Below are positions 10,819-19,586 of a DNA stretch of 64,000 nt, one piece after another. Each line of letters begins with the position of its first letter. Position 1 is the first letter of the stretch. Under the pieces are notes generated by a model. That model was not told the origin of the DNA. It saw only the letters and a program-made list of their open reading frames with translations, and did no database searches. Made by a program: the position numbers and the translations under genes. Origin of the DNA: Dactylorhiza incarnata (Eukaryota; Streptophyta; Magnoliopsida; Asparagales; Orchidaceae); the NCBI GenBank assembly GCA_033032865.1, contig JAWHQI010000024.1, forward strand, positions 2,852,001-2,916,000, read 5' to 3'.

Positions 10819-11720
10819 CTTGTGAGGGCGAGCCGGGGAGGGCCGGGAGGCCTCTGACTCGCCCAGAGCCTTGTGAGGGCGAGCCGGGGAGGGCCGGAAG
10901 GCCTCCGGCTCGCCCAGAGCCTTGTGGGGGCGAGCCGGGAGGGCCGGGAGGCCTCCGGCTCGCCCAGACCCTTGTGGGGGCGAGCTGGGAGGGCCGAGAG
11001 GCCTCCGGCTCGCCCACACCCTTGTGGGGGCGAGCTGGGAGGGCCGGGAGGCCTCCGGCTCGCCCACACCCTTGTGGGTGTGAGCTGGGAGGGCTGGGAG
11101 GCCTCCGGCTCGCCCACACCCTTGTGGGGGCGAGCCGGGAGGGCCGGGAGGCCTCCGGCTCGCCCACACCCTTGTGGGAGCGAGCTGGGAGGGCCGGGAG
11201 GCCTCCAGCTCGCCCACACCCTTGTGGGGGCGAGCCGGGAGGGCCGGGGGGCCTCCGGCTCGCCCACACCCTTGTGGGGGCGAGCCGGGAGGGCCGGGAG
11301 GCCTCCGGCTTGCCCACACCCTTGTGGGGGCGAGCTGGGAGGGCCGGGGGGCCTCCGGCTCGCCCACACCCTTGTGGGGGCGAGCTGGGAGGGCCAGGGG
11401 GCCTCCGGCTCGCCCACACCCTTGTGGGGGCGAGCTGGGAGGGCCGGGGGGCCTCCGGCTCGCCCACACCCTTGTGGGGGCGAGCTGGGAGAGCCGGGAG
11501 GCCTCCGGCTCGCCCACACCCTTGTGGGGGCGAGCTGGGAGGGCCGGGAGGCCTCCGGCTCGCCCACACCCTTGTGGGGGCGAGCCGGGAGGGCCGGGAG
11601 GCCTCCGGCTCGCCCAGACCCTTGTGGGGGCGAGCCGGGAGGGCCGGGAGGCCTCCGGCTCGCCCACACCCTTGTGGGGGCGAGCCGGGAGGGCCGGGAG
11701 GCCTCCGGCTCGCCCAGAAC
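10819..11720. repeat. 50-bp hairpin minisatellite in the G LTR (about 18 units)
   Basis: Each unit carries GGGCGAGC(C/T)GG on one side and CCGGCTCGCCC on the other, with the palindrome GGAGGCCTCC between, so each unit can fold. A 50-bp period leaves long frames open on both strands; the resulting Gly/Pro/Arg-rich ORFs of around 300 codons are not genes. The same array occurs in the 3' LTR at 16961-17855. Confidence 0.95.
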
Positions 11721-11902
11721 CTTGCCGGGTAGGCGGTCTGCGTTTAGCGCCCAAGAGTAGAGGGATTTGGCTATTCGCAGTCCAGTTTTGGTTATTCGCA
11801 GTCCAAGAGCAGCGGGATTTGGCTATCTGCAGCCCAGTTCAAGGGTATTTTGGTAATCTGGCAGACCAGTTTTCGGCTATTTGCAGCCCAACTTCAGAAA
11901 TC

Positions 11903-11910
11903 CTATAAAT
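11903..11910 (+). promoter_or_regulatory. TATA box of the G LTR
   Basis: CTATAAAT is followed by AGGACC and a CT-rich leader. The same box is in the 3' LTR near 18038. Confidence 0.6.
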
Positions 11911-12233
11911 AGGACCAAGGAGGCACCATTTGGAGGGATCTCATTCTAGGCTAGCTCTCTCCCTCTCTCTCCCTCCCCAAGTCTCTCTAGGGGGGTGAGG
12001 AGAGCCTCAAGTGGTGCCCAAGCTTAGTAGTGGCTTGGGAGGGGAAGTTCCTGAGGGGCTTCCGGGTATGTGGCGGGACCTCCCCACTAAGCCCTTGGTC
12101 CAGTCCCTAGTTCCAACACCTTCAACCTAGAGCTCTCCCTTGGGAGGAGTAAGGATTGGTCGCCCCTCGGCTAGCTGAGTGCCCTGAACTCCACAGAGAC
12201 TAAGTCTTGTTCGCAAGTCTCGGTTTCAACACA

Positions 12234-12251
12234 TGGTGCGGTGAGCGTGGA
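12234..12251 (+). promoter_or_regulatory. Primer binding site, tRNA-Phe type
   Basis: TGGTGCGGTGAGCGTGGA lies 2 bp after the 5' LTR. From my knowledge of plant tRNA-Phe(GAA), this is complementary to its 3' 18 nt including CCA. Most other primer sites in this window use initiator Met tRNA. Confidence 0.7.
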
Positions 12252-12278
12252 GTGTGACCGATTCACGAAACTCTCCAG

Positions 12279-13222
12279 ATGAGCTCCATGGACGGAGGTG
12301 GAGGAAGTTCCGACCCAGGTCATTATCAGCCCCCGGTGGCTGGAGTGACGTTGGAGATGTTTGAAAGCTTCAAGCGAGAGGTCATGCAGACCTTGCAGAT
12401 CGCCTTCGCCACGACGGCCGTAGGCAGAAGAGGAGATGGTTCAGAGGTCCCGCCCCAGCAGGTGGAGGAGGGAACTCTAGGCCAGCAGTTCAGAAAGGAG
12501 ATACCGGTGAGGGGGGAGTGGGGAGGTGCCATACCCACGCTCGCCCACCCTCAAGGGGGAGAGCTCAGGAGGGGGGCGCCCTCCCAGCTCGCCCCAGCCC
12601 CTCAAGGGGGCGAGCTCAGGAGGGGGGCGCCCTCCCAGCTCGCCCCAGCCCCTCAAGGGGGCGAGCTCAGGAGGGGGCGCCCTCCCAGCTCGCCCCATCC
12701 CCTCAAGGGGGCGAGCTCAAGAGGAAGGCACTGTCCCAGCTCGCCCCGTCTCTTCCAGCCCAGTCACAAAAGGGGGCGAGCGGGGAGGCATCCGACCCCC
12801 ACTCGCTCCACCCCAAAAGAAACCAAGTGAATGTTGATGGTCGAGACCACCTCGGGTGGAGGCTATCCAATAGCCCGGCGAGCGCAGAGGTCAACAATTC
12901 GACTCCGTGAGAGCAAGGAAGTAAGGACTTCAAAAGAAAAAGATCCAACCGCCCGAGGTGGAGGCCGGGACCAAACACACCCCCTCCACCACCTCAGCAA
13001 ACCATGGAGATTGGTGGGGGTAGACGGAGGAGAATCAGAAAAGCAGGAAGAAGAAGGAAAGGAAGGGGTAGGGTGGAGTCACCCTACTGCGACTTCCACC
13101 AGGAGGAGGGTCACGCGACGTTCACTTACCCTGAGTTCTCAGAGATGAAGGATGCGAGGGGTCCAGGGCAACAGCAACAACTACCGGAAGAAGTCAAGGA
13201 AGACCAAGACTGGGAGTGGTAG
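12279..13222 (+). pseudogene. gag remnant of element G
   Basis: The ATG at 12279 opens a frame with a plausible gag start (SSMDGGGGSSDP; TLEMFESFKREVMQTLQ near residues 28-44). It then runs into 51-bp repeats coding PQGGELRRGAPSQLAPA and stops at 12830. A second frame (13004-13222) holds YCDFHQEEGHATFTYPEFSE, which resembles the Gypsy gag zinc knuckle (YCxFHxxxGHxTxxC) but with the last Cys lost. The frame is therefore broken and the knuckle probably inactive. This is inference from motif shape; no pol follows. Confidence 0.55.
12545..12712 (+). repeat. 51-bp in-frame tandem repeat inside G gag
   Basis: Just over three units of CTCAAGGGGGCGAGCTCAGG-type sequence. Each has GGGCGAGCT...AGCTCGCCC arms, the same arm sequence as the 50-bp LTR repeat, though spacer and period differ. 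A related unit continues to about 12800. Confidence 0.85.
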
Positions 13223-13353
13223 GCTCAGTTCGGCTTCCATACTTAAGTTTCATTTTCTAGCCTTAAGTTCGTGTAATGCTATGTTCCGTTTCCATGTCTA
13301 GTTTTTCCAACATGTACTAGGATGGTTTAATATAATGAAAGTTTTTCAAAAAT
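13223..13353 (+). other. Short spacer after G gag
   Basis: Ordinary AT-richer sequence between the gag remnant and the repeat arrays; nothing recognised. Confidence 0.4.
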
Positions 13354-13599
13354 ACTTAGCCCCGATGCTGGCCCGCTGACCAGGCTCCCACCTAGCTGGC
13401 AGGGCCGGGAACCGCTCGGGGGCGGGGAAGAGAATGCTTAGCCTCGATGCTGGCCCGCTGACCAGGCTCCCATCAAGCTGGCAGGTCCGAGGATCGCTCG
13501 GGGACAAGGAAGTCACAAGTATTTAGTCCTGATGCTGGCCCGCGGACCAGGCTCCCACCTAGCTGGCAGGGCCGGGAACCGCTCGGGACAGGGAGGAAA
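13354..13599 (+). repeat. About 81-bp tandem repeat, three units
   Basis: Units start at about 13354, 13436 and 13521 with GATGCTGGCCCGCTGACCAG and CTAGCTGGCAGGGCCGGGAA. Two more units follow the 45-bp array (16393-16540), so the 45-bp array expanded inside this older array. Confidence 0.85.
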
Positions 13600-16392
13600 A
13601 TGTCCACCACTAGTAGAGCTCGCTCCTAGAAGTGTGTCGACCCTATGTCCACCACTAGTAGAGCTCGCTCCTAGAAGTGTGTCGACCCTATGTCCACCAC
13701 TAGTAGAGCTCGCTCCTAGAAGAGTGTCGACCCTATGTCCACCACTAGTAGAGCTCGCTCCTAGAAGTGTGTCGACCCTATGTCCACCACTAGTAGAGCT
13801 CGCTCCTAGAAGAGTGTCGACCCTATGTCCACCACTAGTAGAGCTCGCTCCTAGAAGTGTGTCGACCCTATGTCCACCACTAGTAGAGCTCGCTCCTAGA
13901 AGTGTGTCGACCCCATGTCCACCACTAGTAGAGCTCGCTCCTAGAAGTGTGTCGACCCTAAGTCCACCACTAGTAGAGCTCGCTCCTAGAAGTGTGTCGA
14001 CCCTATGTCCACCACTAGTAGAGCTCGCTCCTAGAAGTGTGTCGACCCTATGTCCACCACTAGTAGAGCTCGCTCCTAGAAGTGTGTCGACCCTATGTCC
14101 ACCACTAGTAGAGCTCGCTCCTAGAAGTGTGTCGACCCTATGTCCACCACTAGTAGAGCTCGCTCCTAGAAGTGTGTCGACCCTATGTCCACCACTAGTA
14201 GAGCTCGCTCCTAGAAGTGTGTCGACCCCATGTCCACCACTAGTAGAGCTCGCTCCTAGAAGTGTGTCGACCCTAAGTCCACCACTAATAGAGCTCGCTC
14301 CTAGAAGTGTGTCGACCCTATGTCCACCACTAGTAGAGCTCGCTCCTAGAAGTGTGTCGACCCTATGTCCACCACTAGTAGAGCTCGCTCCTAGAAGTGT
14401 GTCGACCCTATGTCCACCACTAGTAGAGCTCGCTCCTAGAAGTGTGTCGACCCTATGTCCACCACTAGTAGAACTCGCTCCTAGAAGTGTGTCGACCCTA
14501 TGTCCACCACTAGTAGAGCTCGCTCCTAGAAGTGTGTCGACCCTTTGTCCACCACTAGTAGAGCTCGCTCCTAGAAGTGTGTCGACCCTATGTCCACCAC
14601 TGGTAGAGCTCGCTCCTAGAAGTGTGTCGACCCTATGTCCACCACTAGTAGAGCTCGCTCCTAGAAGTGTGTCAACCTTATGTCCACCACTAGTAGAGCT
14701 CGCTCCTAGAAGTGTGTCGACCCTATGTCCACCACTAGTAGAGCTCGCTCCTAGAAGTGTGTCGACCCTATGTCCACCACTAGTAGAGCTCGCTCCTAGA
14801 AGTGTGTCGACCCTATGTCCACCACTAGTAGAGCTCGCTCCTAGAAGTGTGTCGACCCTAAGTCCACCACTAGTAGAGCTCGCTCCTAGAAGTGTGTCGA
14901 CCCTATGTCCACCACTAGTAGAGCTCGCTCCTAGAAGTGTGTCGACCCTATGTCCACCACTAGTAGAGCTCGCTCCTAGAAGTGTGTCGACCCTATGTCC
15001 ACCACTAGTAGAGCTCGCTCCTAGAAGTGTGTCGACCCTATGTCCACCACTAGTAGAGCTCGCTCCTAGAAGTGTGTCGACCCTATGTCCACCACTAGTA
15101 GAGCTCGCTCCTAGAAGTGTGTCGACCCTATGTCCACCACTAGTAGAGCTCGCTCCTAGAAGTGTGTCGACCCTATGTCCACCACTAGTAGAGCTCGCTC
15201 CTAGAAGTGTGTCGACCCTATGTCCACCACTAGTAGAGCTCGCTCCTAGAAGTGTGTCGACCCTATGTCCACCACTAGTAGAGCGCTCGCTCCTAGAAGT
15301 GTGTCGACCCTATGTCCACCACTGGTAGAGCTCGCTCCTAGAAGTTTGTCGACCCTATGTCCACCACTGGTAGAGCTCACTCCTAGAAGTGTGTCGACCC
15401 TATGTCCACCACTAGTAGAGCTCGCTCCTAGAAGTGTGTTGACCCTATGTCCACCACTAGTAGAGCTCGCTCCTAGAAGTGTGTCGACCCTATGTCCACC
15501 ACTAGTAGAGCTCGCTCCTAGAAGTGTGTCGACCCTATGTCCACCACTAGTAGAGCTCGCTCCTAGAAGTGTGTCGACCCTATGTCCACCACTAGTAGAG
15601 CTCGCTCCTAGAAGTGTGTTGACCCTATGTCCACCACTAGTAGAGCTCGCTCCTAGAAGTGTGTCGACCCTATGTCCACCACTGGTAGAGCTCGCTCCTA
15701 GAAGTGTGTCGACCCTATGTCCACCACTGGTAGAGCTCGCTCCTAGAAGTTTGTCGACCCTATGTCCACCACTGGTAGAGCTCGCTCCTAGAAGTGTGTC
15801 GACCCTATGTCCACCACTAGTAGAGCTCGCTCCTAGAAGTGTGTCGACCCTATGTCCACCACTAGTAGAGCTCGCTCCTAGAAGTGTGTCGACCCTATGT
15901 CCACCACTAGTAGAGCTCGCTCCTAGAAGTGTGTCGACCCTATGTCCACCACTAGTAGAGCTCGCTCCTAGAAGTGTGTCGACCCTATGTCCACCACTAG
16001 TAGAGCTCGCTCCTAGAAGTGTGTCGACCCTATGTCCACCACTAGTAGAGCTCGCTCCTAGAAGTGTGTCGACCCTATGTCCACCACTAGTAGAGCTCGC
16101 TCCTAGAAGTGTGTCGACCCTATGTCCACCACTAGTAGAGCTCGCTCCTAGAAGTGTGTCGACCCTATGTCCACCACTAGTAGAGCTCGCTCCTAGAAGT
16201 GTGTCGACCCTATGTCCACCACTAGTAGAGCTCGCTCCTAGAAGTGTGTCGACCCTATGTCCACAACTAGTAGAGCTCGCTCCTAGAAGTGTGTCGACCC
16301 TATGTCCACCACTAGTAGAGCTCGCTCCTAGAAGTGTGTCGACCCTATGTCCACCACTAGTAGAGCTCGCTCCTAGAAGTGTGTCGGCCCTA
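13600..16392. repeat. 45-bp minisatellite, about 62 units
   Basis: The unit is ATGTCCACCACTAGTAGAGC followed by TCGCTCCTAGAAGTGTGTCGACCCT. It contains three 6-bp palindromes (ACTAGT, GAGCTC, GTCGAC). Because 45 is a multiple of 3 the array reads open on both strands (plus PPLVELAPRSVSTLC repeated), but this is not a supported gene. A 2-bp insertion at about 15284 shifts the frame. Variant units recur with higher-order spacing (315 bp and 180 bp). Confidence 0.97.
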
Positions 16393-16816
16393 TGCTGGTC
16401 CGCTGACCAGGCTCTCATCTAGCTGGCAGGGCCGGGAACCGCTCGGGGGCAAGAAGGAAAGTACTTAGCATCGATGCTGGCCCGCTGACCAGGCTCTCAC
16501 CTAGCTGGCAGGGTCAGGAACCGCTCAGTGGCCGAAAATTCTCTTAAGTATTTTTCCCCCCGAGGTGGCTTCGTTAGCCGGGCTCTCACTAGCCGGCAGG
16601 GTAGGAAGGCCTCTCAGGGAGGCTAAGTGTTTTTCCCCCGAGGTGGCTCCACTAGCCCGACTCTCGCTAGCCGGCAAGGTTGGGGAACCTCTCGGGGAGG
16701 CGTTGTGGCTTTTCCAAGATATCACCAATAACCGGATTCCCAGCGACACTCGTCGAATATGCAGGGTTGGACATTTCTTTCCGAGCGTGAGCCACGCTCG
16801 AAAATAGCGGGGATTG
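16393..16816 (+). repeat. Residual 81-bp and 75-bp-type repeats, then polypurine tract of G
   Basis: Two GATGCTGG(C/T)CCGCTGACCAG units (16393-16540), then two CCCGAGGTGGCT...TAGCCGGCA units (16557-16705), a short inverted repeat GAGCGTGAGCCACGCTC, and AAAATAGCGGGGATTG (16801-16816) directly before the 3' LTR. Confidence 0.75.
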
Positions 16817-18364
16817 TGTACAACCCTGTATTCGCCGAGTGGGCCCCCGAGGCCCAAGATATTTTTAGGCCCAATATTTTCAAATGACGTGACCCCGAGA
16901 GGAGGAGGGGTGAGCATTTGGAGGGAGTCGAGTCTGAGGGGCGCATCCCCGGACTGTTCCCTTGTGAGGGCGAGCCGGGAGGCCTCTGACTCGCCCAGAG
17001 CCTTGTGAGGGCGAGCCGGGGAGGGTCGGGAGGCCTCCGGCTCGCCCAGAGCCTTGTGGGGGCGAGCCGGGAGGGCCGGGAGGCCTCCGGCTCGCCCAGA
17101 CCCTTGTGGGGGCGAGCTGGGAGGGCCGAGAGGCCTCCGGCTCGCCCACACCCTTGTGGGGGCGAGCTGGGAGGGCCGGGAGGCCTCCGGCTCGCCCACA
17201 CCCTTGTGGGTGTGAGCTGGGAGGGCTGGGAGGCCTCCGGCTCGCCCACAACCTTGTGGGGGCGAGCCGGGAGGGCCGGGAGGCCTCCGGCTCGCCCAGA
17301 CCCTTGTGGGGGCGAGCCGGGAGGGCCGGGAGGCCTCCGGCTTGCCCACACCCTTGTGGGAGCGAGCTGGGAGGGCCGGGAGGCCTTCGGCTCGCCCACA
17401 CCCTTGTGGGGGCGAGCTGGGAGGGCCGGGAGGCCTCCGGCTCGCCCACACCCTTGTGGGGGCGAGCCGGGAGGGCCGGGAGGCCTCCGGCTCGCCCACA
17501 CCCTTGTGGGGGCGAGCCGGGAGGGCCGGGGGGGCCTCCGGCTCGCCCACACCCTTGTGGGGGCGAGCCGGGAGGGCCGGGGGGCCTCCGGCTCGCCCAC
17601 ACCCTTGTGGGGGCGAGCTGGGAGGGCCGGGGGGCCTCCGGCTCGCCCACACCCTTGTGGGGGCAAGCTGGGAGGGCCGGGGGGCCTCCGGCTCGCCCAC
17701 ACCCTTGTGGGGGCGAGCTGGGAGGGCCGGGGGGCCTCCGGCTCGCCCACACCCTTATGGGGGCGAGCTGGGAGAGCCGGCAGGCCTCCGGCTCGCCCAC
17801 ACCCTTGTGGGGGCGAGCCGGGAGGGCCGGGAGGCCTCCGGCTCGCCCAGAACCTTGCCGGGTAGGCGGTCTGCGTTTAGCGCCCAAGAGTAGAGGGATT
17901 TGGCTATTCGCAGTCCAGTTTTGGTTATTCGCAGTCCAAGAGCAGCGGGATTTGGCTATCTGCAGCCCAGTTCAAGGGTATTTTGGTAATCTGGCAGACC
18001 AGTTTTCGGCTATTTGCAGCCCAACTTCAGAAATCCTATAAATAGGACCAAGGGGGCACCATTTGGAGGGATCTCATTCTAGGCTAGCTCTCTCCCTCTC
18101 TCTCCCTCCCCAAGTCTCTCTAGGGGGGTGAGGAGAGCCTCCAGTGGTGCCCAAGCTTAGTAGTGGCTTGGGAGGGGAAGTTCCTGAGGGGCTTCTGGGT
18201 ATGTGGCGGGACCTCCCCACTAAGCCCTTGGTCCAGTCCCTAGTTCCAACACCTTCTACCTAGAGCTCTCCCTTGGGAGGAGTAAGGATTGGTCGCCCCT
18301 CGGCTAGCTGAGGGCCCCGAACTCCACAGAGACTAAGTCTTGTTCGCAAGTCTCGGTTTCAACA
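16817..18364 (+). mobile_element. 3' LTR of element G
   Basis: 1548 bp, starting TGTACAACCC right after the purine tract and ending GTTTCAACA, then TSD ACAGG. The 50-bp array is at 16961-17855. Marked variant units (GTGGGTGTGAGC near 17205; GTGGGAGCGAGC near 17357) sit in the same order as in the 5' LTR. Confidence 0.92.
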
Positions 18365-18426
18365 ACAGGTGCAAGAATAACATGTTTTCAATTTGAGCAA
18401 AATATCGATTTTCCAGATTTTGGAGC

Positions 18427-18735
18427 TATCGGATTTCCGACAGCCCTATCGGATTTCCGACAGCGCGTTTCTTCGATCTCTGCTCAACGGTTAAGAGCTA
18501 TCGGATTTCCGATATCGCTAACGGATTTCTGACAGCCCACGATCTTCCAATAACGCCAGGACGTACAGCAGTTACCTTAGCTAACGGATATCCGACAGTG
18601 CTATCGGATCTCCGACAGCCCACGTCTCAACCACGACCTCAACTTCACGCAGAAACTTCATTTTAGTGGGACACGTGGCAGCTTCTGGAGATATCGGATT
18701 TCGCCGACAGTAGCTATCGGATGGCGACAGGTCTT
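18427..18735. repeat. Palindrome cluster in the U3 of element A
   Basis: About eight copies of CTATCGGATTTCCGACAG-like palindromes, with variants such as CTATCGGATGGCGACAG. The same cluster is in the 3' LTR at about 26727-27030. Confidence 0.85.
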
Positions 18736-19539
18736 TTTCTTAAAAGAGTTCAAAACTTCGTGGAATTCAGTTCTTGAGATTTCCAGGGCTTTCTTCCAGA
18801 GTGCATACGAACCAGAAAGCTCAAGAACACCATCAACTCCCATTTGTGCAAAGAAGGATTGAGATTGAAGACGAGATCGGACGCACTTCTACATCAACGA
18901 TCATCTCGAGGCTTCAACCTTCCTTTCAGAGATCTGAATTTCTAGGGAGTTGTTCTTTTCATTTTGTATTTCATTCACATTTACTTTTCACTTTGTAATC
19001 GTTGTAGAAATCATCGTCTTGCGTGCGGCGTCTAAGTCCTTGCGCGACTTAGGGGAAAATCGCTTCCTTGTGCGGAGCGTCCAAGTCCTTGCGTGGCTTG
19101 GTAGGAAATCGTGGCCTTGTGTGCTACGTCTAGATCTTGGGAAGATCTAGAGGGTAGGCTTGGGCTTGATCTAGGGAGAGACAAGTGATAGCCTTCTGAT
19201 CCTTGGGAGAAGGATTGGTAAAATCAAAATTATTGAAATTTATATTATCATATTTGTGCATTGATCTTAAGCATTGTTAAGATCATTTTATTGTATGTAA
19301 ATTTCATGATTAATATAATTATGCTTCTTTCATTAATTGCAAATTTGGTTGCTTAATCTTTAACTTAGAAATTTGTGTTTGGTTTAATACAAAAATTACA
19401 TTGGTTTGAAATTGTTTACAAGTAATTTTTTAGAAAAGTAAAATCTGTTTAAAAAATTATTAAGTAAAAATTATATTTTAAACACACCCTTATTCACCCC
19501 CCCCCCCCCCCCTCTAAGGGCGTCACACGATCCAACAAG

Positions 19540-19551
19540 TGGTATCAGAGC
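19540..19551 (+). promoter_or_regulatory. Primer binding site of element A (initiator Met tRNA)
   Basis: TGGTATCAGAGC lies 2 bp after the LTR end, the standard plant Copia primer site. Confidence 0.95.
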
Positions 19552-19586
19552 TAGGTTACTCCAAAACAGTTTTACCACCGGGAGTA

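Larger units (their letters stand above)
10675..12231 (+). mobile_element. 5' LTR of element G
   Basis: 1557 bp. Order: GC-rich 50-bp repeat array (10819-11720), repeats of a TTTGGCTATTCGCAG(T/C)CCA type (11764-11890), TATA box, CT-rich leader, end GTTTCAACA. Nearly colinear with the 3' LTR. Confidence 0.92.
10675..18364 (+). mobile_element. Element G: non-autonomous LTR retrotransposon built from tandem repeats
   Basis: 7690 bp, TSD ACAGG at 10670-10674 and 18365-18369. LTRs 10675-12231 and 16817-18364, both TGTACAACCC...GTTTCAACA. The interior has a tRNA-Phe primer site, a gag remnant and large minisatellites, but no protease, RT, RNase H or integrase, so it would need a helper element. 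The gag knuckle remnant looks Gypsy-type. Confidence 0.92.
10580..19537 (+). mobile_element. 5' LTR of element A, interrupted by element G
   Basis: LTR parts 10580-10674 and 18370-19537 together (about 1.26 kb) match the 3' LTR 26575-27832. It starts TGTTGGAGCATGCG and ends CACACGATCCAACA after a run of 16 C. The palindrome cluster is at 18427-18735. Confidence 0.92.

Noticed and set aside
10643..11908. Gly/Pro/Arg-rich ORFs of about 240-340 codons on both strands (also 16525-18041)
   Set aside because: Several frames on both strands are open over a 50-bp GC-rich hairpin repeat in an LTR; no non-repeat coding part.
13600..16392. CRISPR array
   Set aside because: Units are contiguous tandem repeats without unique spacers, in a plant retrotransposon.
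13532..16422. Long repeat ORFs (about 598, 390 and 385 codons) over the 45-bp array
   Set aside because: Open only because 45 is divisible by 3; both strands are open and units vary freely, including a frame-shifting 2-bp insertion.
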